Positions 55,466 to 64,000 of a stretch of 64,000 nucleotides of DNA are shown here, in pieces (within the stretch, counting starts at the first letter, position 1; each line of letters begins with the position of its first letter). The notes under the pieces are model-generated. The model did not search any database and had not been told where the DNA came from. It saw only the letters and a program-made list of their open reading frames with translations. Position numbers and translations under genes: made by a program. This stretch comes from Jacaranda mimosifolia (Eukaryota; Streptophyta; Magnoliopsida; Lamiales; Bignoniaceae), in assembly GCA_018894105.1 (NCBI GenBank), contig CM032125.1, forward strand, positions 32,225,032 to 32,289,031, written 5' to 3'.

Positions 55466-57471
55466 ATGGTGCCTTCTAGGGTGGCGGGAGGAATGGCACA
55501 ATCATCTTCAAGTTCAGGGATATTTTTTCAAGGAGATGGGCAATCCCAAGTTGCAGGAAATTCTCAGTTGAGTTCAAATTTTGGAAACTCTTCGCATTCA
55601 ATACCTGGACATGCACGTGTCAACATGGGTCCGCTTTCAGGGGATTTCAGCAATGCAGTCTTAAATAGTGTGGCAACATCTGGACCTAGTGTTGGGGCAA
55701 GTTCTTTGGTCACCGATGCCAACTCAGCACTTTCAGGAGGCCCTCATCTGCAGAGAAGTGCTAGTTTTAATACAGATTCTTATATGCGCTTGCCTGCATC
55801 ACCCATGTCATTCACATCTAACAACATTAGCATTTCTGGTTCTTCTGTCATGGACGGATCCTCTGTGGTGCAGCAAAGCTCCAATCAAGACCCAGCTTCA
55901 CAAGTTCAGCAAAGTCAGCAGCATCAGGGAGCTTCAAGTGCCACATCTTTGCCTGCCTCACGGATGGGCCAACTCCAGTTCCCTGGTGGTCCTAGGGTCC
56001 CGAACTCTTTCATCCAGGACCCAACTACTGTATCTCAGCTACAAAAGAAACCCCGCTTGGATATCAAGCAGGAAGATATTTTGCAACAGCAGGTTTTGCA
56101 ACAACTATTGCAGAGACAAGATCCAATGCACTTACAGAGTCCCAATCCTCAGTTGCAGGCTCTAATCCAGCAACAGAGACTAAGGCAGCAGCAACAACAA
56201 CGGGAACAGCAGCAGCTTCTTCAGTCTATGCCACCAATGCAGCGAGTTCAGTTATTGCAGCAACAGCAGCAGCAGCAGTTAAGACAGCAACTTCTACAGC
56301 AGGGACTGCAGCCTGTGTCAGGAGTAAAACGCCCCTATGATGGTGGTGTATGCTCACGCCGACTAATGCAGTACCTGTATCACCAGAGACAGCGGCCTTC
56401 TGTGAGTTATCTATTAGTATCTCTCACGATCTCTTAATATATGTTCTATTACCATCTTGTCATGGTATTATAAATGGTCCGTATAAGTATGTCTGTTTTC
56501 TACGTGCCTTCCCCTTGTTCCCATCTAATTTTGAAACTTTTATTTTTTTAAAACACCTTCTGATGATATCTCATGTATCTGTATCTTGCTAGGATAATAC
56601 TATTGCCTATTGGAGAAAATTTGTGGCTGAGTATTACTCTCCACGTGCAAAGAAGAGGTGGTGTCTATCCTTATACGATAACGTTGGGCATCATTCACTA
56701 GGGGTATTCCCCCAGGCAGCAATGGTAATTTTATATGGTTACTGACTAGCTTACCAAACATTTGTACTTTTAACTTGATCATTTGGCTTGATCTCTTGAT
56801 TTTTGAGAAGCATTGTGGTAGTTCTTCCCCACCCCCAACCTCCCAACCATGCATGAATTCATGCCATTTTATGAACTTTTTGTAACCTGTAGTCTTTCCA
56901 TGGATTTACCCTAAGTTGGCATTTTTTATTTTTTTCAAAGTATAAGTTTGACTTGTTGCTTCTTTTTGTGTAGGATGCATGGCAGTGTGACATTTGTGGT
57001 TCAAAATCTGGAAGGGGATTTGGTGAGCTTAATCTAACATTTTATGTGTCATGCCTTATCTTCTGCTCTTGCAGTTGTAAATCTGTTCGTCTTTTTTAAT
57101 TAACATTCTGCTTGTTTAACTAAGCTGTAAAAGAAGAACTAGGCTATGTCATTCACGGTTGTTTCTGTAACTTATACGGTCTAGTAACCTCTAAAAATAT
57201 TGATTATTGTGGCAAGAGCTCTCAGCCTTCCTTGCATATCTTGTGCTATCTGCATGTTATATGGGGAAATTTATCTGTTTCTTTGAATTGAACTAAGAAT
57301 CTCAATTAAGGGTCTATAAAGTTTGAGGAGGCTGATCTATCATGTCTCCAGTGCAAGATAAGTGACTTATTTGGGAGCGTATTTTGTAATGTCATAAATA
57401 ACTAGTTTATCCTTTTCCCCAATTCATATTAATGTAGGTTTCCCAGATTATCTCTATTGGATTCTTTTTCT

Positions 57472-57504
<33 letters not shown>

Positions 57505-60500
57505 CTTTCCTTGGGTTGGGTGTCGTGTTCGGTTTAAATGATTTAGGATATGTGGAGAGTAATTTTTATTTCCCAAATATCATGTATAATCCTCAAAAAC
57601 TCTCTTATCATTTTTTCTTTTTTTGGTGGGTACCATTTACATAGGAATGATATAGTATCTAGTGCAACGGATCAATTTTGAAGTTGGTGTTTCCTTCTTG
57701 ATCGATGGTATTTCCTCAGTATTTCCATGTTATGGCAAGTCAAAAAATACATCTTGTCACCTCATATTATCTGGAACAGAATTCTGTGATGGATAGGATT
57801 TGAGTTGATATGAATGACTGGAAAAAAGTAAAAGCATAAAGTAATAACTTTACTTGAAAACTTCATTATCATGGATATGTTTCTTTTTTTATATCTTCTT
57901 TGTTCTGAATTGAAGGATTTTTGGTACCAACTTCTGACAGTACTCTGTGTGTTGATCAATTGTGTTCCAGTACTGTTACACTTTTCGCATTTTCCCTTCA
58001 CAAGCTTGTGCAAGTATTCAAAGTGTGAAGCATGGTTGTTCAATTTAAGGTGTAGACCTGCAAAATGAGATCAACATTGTCAAACAAATTTGAGAATGTC
58101 TACATGTCCATCTGCTTACTCTTTTTCTTTTTTTTTTTTTGGGTGGGTGGGTGTCTCTTATCTGCTTACTTGCTTTGCAGTGCCTTAATAGGTCTGTCTT
58201 CATTTCACTGGATCCAATTGTTACCTTCTTGTTAATATTTATGTTTTTCGGATATTAATTTACACTTCTCTTACTATGATTTTTTAGCTTTCTTTTTATT
58301 TCTTTCTTTTTTGGGTGCGGGTGTTGGGCAGGGGGTGAGAGTGTCTCTGAATTGAAATATTTATTCTTACCTTTTGTAATGTACCATAACATTTTTATGA
58401 ATGATGTGTCATGTGTTCATAGAAGGGCTAAGGCTCTAATCTGGTCTTGCCTTCGGCTATAGAATAAGTTGAAATGTGAGTATGTGCCAATCAAACATGA
58501 CCAGTACGACATAGAAGGATCAATCTAAGCTTGAATTTTTCATTTTTTCAAGATCTTGAATTTTTTTTTTTTTTTTTTTTTGTTTTTTTTTTTAACTTAG
58601 CCAATTTTGAATGAGAGTTCATTGAGCTCAAGTAGCTTCATGTGTTATTATATAAGCTACTAGCTTACTGACCTTAACTTGAGCCAAGTTTGAAAAATCA
58701 GCAAATGATACAGGGGGTTCAAATTGGTGTTCAAAGAGCTTGATCAGTTTTTAACTAAAAGTTGTCCCTAAGTTCCTTTTGCATCACCAGGTTGAACCTT
58801 GTCTATTAGCCACATCTACTTATATGCTCTAAAAATTATTTATTTGTTTATTTATCTTTTTGTTTTTAACAGAAGCAACTTTTGAAGTGCTCCCCAGACT
58901 TAATGAAATCCAATTTGGTAGTGGTGTTATCGACGAGCTTCTGTTTCTGGACTTGCCTCGTGAGTGTCGATTCCCTTCAGGAATAATGATGCTGGAGTAT
59001 GGAAAGGCAGTTCAAGAGAGTGTGTATGAGCAACTCCGGGTGGTTCGCGAGGGCCAGCTCCGCATCATTTTCACCCCTGATTTAAAGGTGAACTGTAAAG
59101 ATTTGTTCACTTAAAGTACTTTCATGTTTATATCCTGATTTATGTTCTTGTTTAACACTTGCATTCCAAACTTATATAGATATTATCTTGGGAATTTTGT
59201 GCACGGCGTCATGAAGAACTTCTTCCTCGTAGATTGGTTGCACCACAGGTAGATTCATGCTCTCAAATTCAACCATTTCGTCAGTATGAGAAAGCTCATG
59301 GAAAAATTAAGTCGTGTCATGCTATTAGACCTTCTCTTAAATTTAGTTCAGTGATTGCACTGTGATATTTTAATTAGTCCTTCATAATGTAACTCCCTTG
59401 CGTAGTTTCATTATGGATTTAGTTGCTCTGTTAGATTTATATGTTTATGTTGCATGTCCACAATCAGCAACACTATTCATGGATCAACTTGTCGGTAGTT
59501 AAATGAATTCCCTGCTTTTGCTGACCTATCTAAATCTATGTGCTGTGTCATAAACTTCTCTCTAACTCTTGGTTTTCCTTAGATCTTATCCTTGAATGCC
59601 ACAGTTGTGATTGTTCATTAGGATGCTACTGTGGTAGTTGGTTCTATCTTGATGCTTAGATGTCTAATCAATTTATTGAGCATGATTTTGATGGTAGAAT
59701 TACCAATCACTAGAATGGCTGCAAGACTGACTCTTCTGAGCACTTTAGTATCTGGTTAAGCCCTTAAGGTGGATATCTTTTCATTGTATATACATCTGCA
59801 GAGGGTGATTTCGGGTTAGAAATAGAATAGTGAGAGAATTGACCATGTCAATACGCAGAGAAGCTAATCATCACCTTTTGGAGGGCAGAAAATGAGACCC
59901 ATTTGGCATGATTTTCTGGTGGATAAATTTTCATTGTGGATCTTATAGAACGCACTGTCCTGCAGGTAAATCAGTTATTGCAGGTTGCACAGAAATGCCA
60001 AAGCACAGTATCTGAAAGTGGACCTGATGGCATGTCTCAATCAGATTTGCAGGCAAACAGTGCCATGTGAGTGAAAATTTCAATTCTGTTGGGCTTGGTT
60101 TCTTTTTCTTTGTTTAGTTCATATTTCCTGATGATATTCTAATTATGAGACTACTTGGCACCTAAAGGTCCATAGCATCCTTTAAGTTGATGGCTCCTAG
60201 TCTGGAAGATATATGGAAAAGCACTCTGAGAATCACATTTATGTCTTTATGAGATTACAGAAAAAGGAAAAAAGATTTAATTTGATAAATTATCATCAGA
60301 AGATCCTGGCCAACCCAAACTCCAATTCTTCTTTGAAGATTTTCTTTTTAAGCTTAGCCCAACAGCAGAGCTGTTTTAAGTGCTTTCTCGTGAGTGTATG
60401 GTAAATGGGGCAGGGTTTAGCACCTGCTTGTAGGTACCAGAAGAATCACCTTTTTATTGTACCTGTTAGTCACATATTTCAACATGCTTCTGATATAATT

Positions 60501-62657
60501 AGCTATAAGTTTATCGCTTTCTGAAAAAATTGAAACCTATTCAACCCACAAGCTTTTCCTCCCCTGAACTAGGAGCAACTAAATATACTGGGGTCGTCAA
60601 CCAATACCCAAGGATAATCGTCTCTGTCCTGGTCTAGGTGCATATGACATAAAAAATCAATTACAGTCAACTTGTACCCTCCTATTTATACTTAACCATG
60701 TTTGAACTGGGTTAAAACTAGATTAAATCAAAATTGAAGGTAGCCAAACTAGGTTAAGCTTGTTTGGGAAGATACTATAAGTTTATGCTAAGTCTCGTAA
60801 GTCTCTTTTTGCTTCCATAGGCTTATTTAGCGCTGAAGCTAAAAGCTCCAGTATTTGCTTCTCCTTTGCTTTCTCGTTTCTCTGGTTCATGGCAAGCTGG
60901 TTTACTCTAAATAATAATGCTATGCCTGCAAAGACTTGAATTGAGTATTTCTGCCAATTGATTCGCTATGCCACAATCATCCGCTTCAGCTACTGAACCT
61001 TTAAAAGATTAAAGTGGCAAATATATGGAAGGTAAGGCCTTCTGCTTGACTTTTCTTCCCCAGCCAAAAAGAAAAGGAAAAAGGTCAATTGATAATGAGA
61101 GATTATCAGAAGTTTGCTGTATTTCTTTGATGCTTGTTCTTGCGACAGCTTCTTTAGATTACTTCTATGAACCATATGAAGTCTTTATACAACCTACTGC
61201 TCTTCAATTGTGTGTATATTCAATTTCAGGGTTGCAACAGCTGGACGTCAGCTAGCTAGGAGTTTGGAGTTACAGTCTCTGAATGATTTGGGCTTTGCCA
61301 AAAGATTTGTGCGGTGCCTGCAGGTATGTCTCCGTTATTACTTTTCTGAAGTTTACTGCTTGTTTTATTTATGGTTTCTCATATTCCTTTTTTGTTACTA
61401 GATATCTGAGGTCGTCCATAGCATGACAGCCCTGATGGATTACTGTGGAGAACAGAAACTTGGCGCTATTGGTAATAAACCCTAACTATCTTTTTGATTT
61501 TGCCTTGTATAAGTCCATTTGCACATGATTCTCTAATACTATGCAATATATTATATTGCTGGGACCGAACACAACTAAGATAGACCATGAACAATTTAGT
61601 TAATGGTGAGCGCTAACAATTGAGACAATGTGCTGTTATGTTGCCTAATAGTATGATCATAGATATAGTCCACTTTTACCTGATTTCCATATTCTAAGCA
61701 CATCTGCTGGATGGCAGCATCAGCTCATCAAGTGAATTTTTTATTATCTATTTTACAGAGGGCTTGAAAAACTTCCCCCGGCATGCCTCTGCACCTAAGG
61801 TTCAGGTGCAAAAGATGCAAGAAATGGAGCAGGTGGGTGGACCTCAGGGGCTACCAACTGACCGCAACACGCTCAACAAGCTAATGGCATTGCATCCTGG
61901 GCTCAATAGCTCAATCAACAATAATCAACAAATGGTCGGTCGAGGAGCTTTGGCTGGGTCAGCACAGGCCGCTCTTGCTTTGACTAACTACCAGAATTTG
62001 CTGATGAGGCAAAACTCAATGAACTCAACCCATAATAATGGTTCACTTCAGCAGGACACATCTTCTCCTTTCAGTACTTCCAGCCAGGCTCCAACAACTC
62101 CAGGGCCTTCAGGTATTTTACAAGGAACCTTACAGAATTCACCAGTGGGTGGTTTGTCTAGCGGCCAACTGTTACAGCAGCAGCAGCAGTTTCAGCAGCC
62201 ACCGAGCGGGAATGGTTTATTACAGCAAAACCAATCTCTGCCATCTCAAGGGAGCCAAGTATCACAACAACAAATGATCCAGCAATTACTGCAGGATATG
62301 AGCAATAAGAATAATGGGACAGCAGCACCCCAGCAGTCCCTTTCTGTGCAAAATCAAGGTGGCAATGTATTGAGGGATAATCTTGGCTTTAGGGGTTCTA
62401 TGGCAAGTACTTCAGTGGGAAATGGACCAGGGAATGTTGGACACCCTCCAAGTAGAAGCAATAGTATTAAATCTGCTTCAAATAGTGAATCTCCCGCACC
62501 TGTTGGCAACATTGGGTTCAGCCAAAAAGCATCAGAATTGCCACAGAATCTTCATTTATCTGATGAGTTGGTTCCAGATATTGCCCATGAGTTCACTGAA
62601 AATGGGTTTTTTAACAATGATCTAGACGACAGTATGAACTTCAGCTGGAAAGCATGA
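55466..62657 (+). CDS. SLK2: SEUSS-LIKE (SLK2-type) transcriptional co-regulator, 854 aa
   Basis: Nuclear adaptor of the SEUSS/LDB1 family, which pairs with LEUNIG-type corepressors in plant development. Coding exons are 55466-56401, 56593-56724, 56974-57022, 58873-59087, 59180-59248, 59966-60066, 61230-61323, 61402-61471 and 61759-62657. All borders are GT-AG and the total is 2565 bp in frame. The start is ATG giving MVPSRVAGGMAQSSSSSGIF; the GTG nine bases before is not a start. The N-terminal arm carries SLK signatures (GASSLVTDANSALSGGPHLQ, MRLPASPMSF), an NLS-like KKPRLDIKQ (194-202), and Q-rich stretches to about residue 282. The LIM-binding-type domain spans about 291-555 (RRLMQYLYHQRQRP, WRKFVAEYYSPRAKKRW, LEYGKAVQESVYEQLRVVRE, LSWEFCARRHEELLPRRLVA, SLNDLGFAKRFVRCLQ). 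A Q/N/S-rich C-terminal arm ends DDSMNFSWKA, as in SLK proteins. Intron 4 is 1850 bp with a (CT)n(TA)n run near 57475-57503 and poly-T near 58560. It fits SLK1/2 better than SEUSS by its ends. It looks fully functional. Confidence 0.95.
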
Positions 62658-63811
62658 CTAACATAGTGCAATCTGCTATATATGGCCGAAGGAGTGGAAT
62701 CTGATGAAAGATGTGTTTTTGTACAGACTGCTTCAATCACCTGTCAATTTTTTTTCCCCTCCATTTACTGATTATGGATCTTCATGGATGTTCTATATAT
62801 AGCACAGTAGTTCTTGTTTGTTTCTTTTAACTTGTGGGTGTCCACAGCTAAAGCTTGTTGCAAGTGTAATCTATTAAGATGAACTCGAAGATTTTATTCA
62901 GTACGGTGTTCAATTTGTTAATTTGTCCTGTTAACTTGTATGGTGAAGCATTATTGAACCCCGACCTTGTGATAAAATTAGTGATGGTTTCCTAACTGAG
63001 CTCTTGAAAATGATGGTAATGGGTTATGGAAAGAAGACGGGGCGATCGGTGACTTTGGAAATTAACCACCCAGTTAGGTGGTCCAGATAACTGGCATGAA
63101 TCAGTTGTGTTTGAATTATATACGACACCTACGTGGGCTTGTGCGCTTAAAAGTCATAAAAGAAAAGGCGAGGAAGCCCCTGTTACTGGTTGTTTCCCAT
63201 GTAAAATCTGATATTCGTCAAGATGTCTTTATTCCAAATCTAGTGCTAACTCCAAATCAAATCTATGCAATCATAAACTAGTAGTTGAAACTCTGGACGA
63301 TTCAAGTAACTAGGCAAAGGTGGTTCTCAACAGGTTATAAACCAGGCCATCTGCTATTCTCATCCGTTATCATGAAATTTGAAGTTATTGACATACGACA
63401 TAACTGAGCGAAGAAACAGTTGTCTTAAAAATCGCATTTAACCATACAACTACATGGGTATCTCACATGGCGGGGCGGGGGGCTATTGACACACCTTCTC
63501 ATTTTAAGTTTATACATTAGGAGGATCCTTACAGTACGTTTATCTAGATAGGCAAGAAAAGGCAGTAACTAATAGCAACTTGTAAGCAACAAATCATTAC
63601 TCAGTAGAACACCTCAAAATACACAGGCATATGATAAACAAGAGTCTGTAGCAAACATCGTTAGCTCAAATTGGAGAACAAATGACAAGTGGTTTTGCTT
63701 GTGCATACCACGTTTTTTTCAGTTCATTCGCTTTTGTTTTTCTTTTCAAGTTTCCAGACGTTTCAAAATCAATAAATTAACTTCAGAATTTCCTCATCTG
63801 ATAGATACAAG
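62658..63811. other. SLK2 3' UTR and convergent spacer
   Basis: The 3' UTR probably ends in the 62.85-62.98 kb range; the poly(A) site was not assigned. The frame at 63078-63281 starts at GTG and is not supported. The spacer separates two convergent genes. The 3' UTR of the minus-strand gene ending at 63812 probably covers 63500-63811. Confidence 0.5.
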
Positions 63812-63907
63812 CTATCTAAAAGCCGCTACTTCATCCTTGAAATGATTCAAAAGTTCATCAATGCTCTTGAGTTTAGCATCATTGTTGTCTCTGACTCGCA
63901 CAGCCAC
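63812..63907 (-). CDS. Terminal exon of a gene running off the window
   Basis: After the acceptor TGTGTTCAG the minus strand reads VAVRVRDNNDAKLKSIDELL then NHFKDEVAAFR and TAG (63812-63814), 31 codons in 96 bp. The VxVRxRDN...ELLxxFK pattern is reminiscent of the C-terminal end of class II aminoacyl-tRNA synthetases of the threonyl type (anticodon-binding domain), but this is a weak guess from one exon. The rest of the gene lies beyond 64000. Confidence 0.6.
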   Translation of the reverse strand: MAVRVRDNNDAKLKSIDELLNHFKDEVAAFR

Positions 63908-64000
63908 CTGAACACACACAAGTTTATAAGAGAAGGGCAACACTTGACAAAGAGAATAGGCACAACATTTGATGAAAATGATCCAGAAGTATTCAACAAG

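Overview
The window is nuclear DNA of a flowering plant, almost certainly a eudicot. The evidence is a multi-exon SEUSS-LIKE gene with GT-AG introns, coiled-coil NLR resistance-gene sequences, chloroplast CCB2 (cytochrome b6f heme-cofactor assembly) sequences, very AT-rich spacers, and many plant transposons (Harbinger/Tourist, hAT and Mutator-like MITEs, a gypsy element, a large solo LTR). The species cannot be named from the sequence.

Only one gene looks clearly intact: SLK2-like at about 54.5-62.9 kb on the plus strand. It has a TATA box, a 5' UTR intron and nine coding exons giving 854 aa, with a LIM-binding-protein-type domain between two glutamine-rich arms. A second gene enters at the right edge on the minus strand (terminal exon 63812-63907).

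The left 53 kb is a graveyard of segmental duplications. The repeating theme, all on the minus strand, is an NLR gene followed at higher coordinates by a CCB2 gene and then a long non-coding spacer. I read five remnants of this unit: (1) NLR-A 4211-6961 with CCB2-A 7591-7977; (2) CCB2-B 9042-10136 with a short spacer remnant to about 10.85 kb; (3) NLR-B 13996-16740, whose 5' flank is replaced by a satellite of about 246 bp; (4) CCB2-D about 30.07-30.20 kb with spacer I, 30.2-42.6 kb; (5) NLR-C 43274-46018 with CCB2-C 46615-47007 and spacer II, 47.0-52.7 kb. Every NLR and CCB2 copy carries disabling lesions. NLR-B is nearest to intact, with 2745 bp (915 codons) and one small shifted patch holding a stop.

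Because the units are paralogous, several transposons have an empty counterpart in the same window, which fixes their ends and target-site duplications (TSDs). These are a Tourist-like MITE (2830-3137), an NLR 3'-flank MITE filled in copies A and C but empty in B, a gypsy-type LTR element (30778-35813), two hAT MITEs (36162-36796 and 48702-49161), a Mutator-like foldback (36924-38497) and a second Tourist-like MITE (38509-38937). Others, identified by their own ends, are a solo LTR (21009-23887) and a Mutator-like MITE (28761-29562) that splits a MED19 pseudogene.

The LTR element has lost protease-RT-integrase core sequence. It keeps a gag remnant, the integrase C-terminal tail, a 60-bp tandem repeat that reads as a 20-residue repeat peptide with a 180-bp higher-order period, and an open frame opposite to its own orientation. 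No rRNA, tRNA or CRISPR array was seen, but no structure search could be run.
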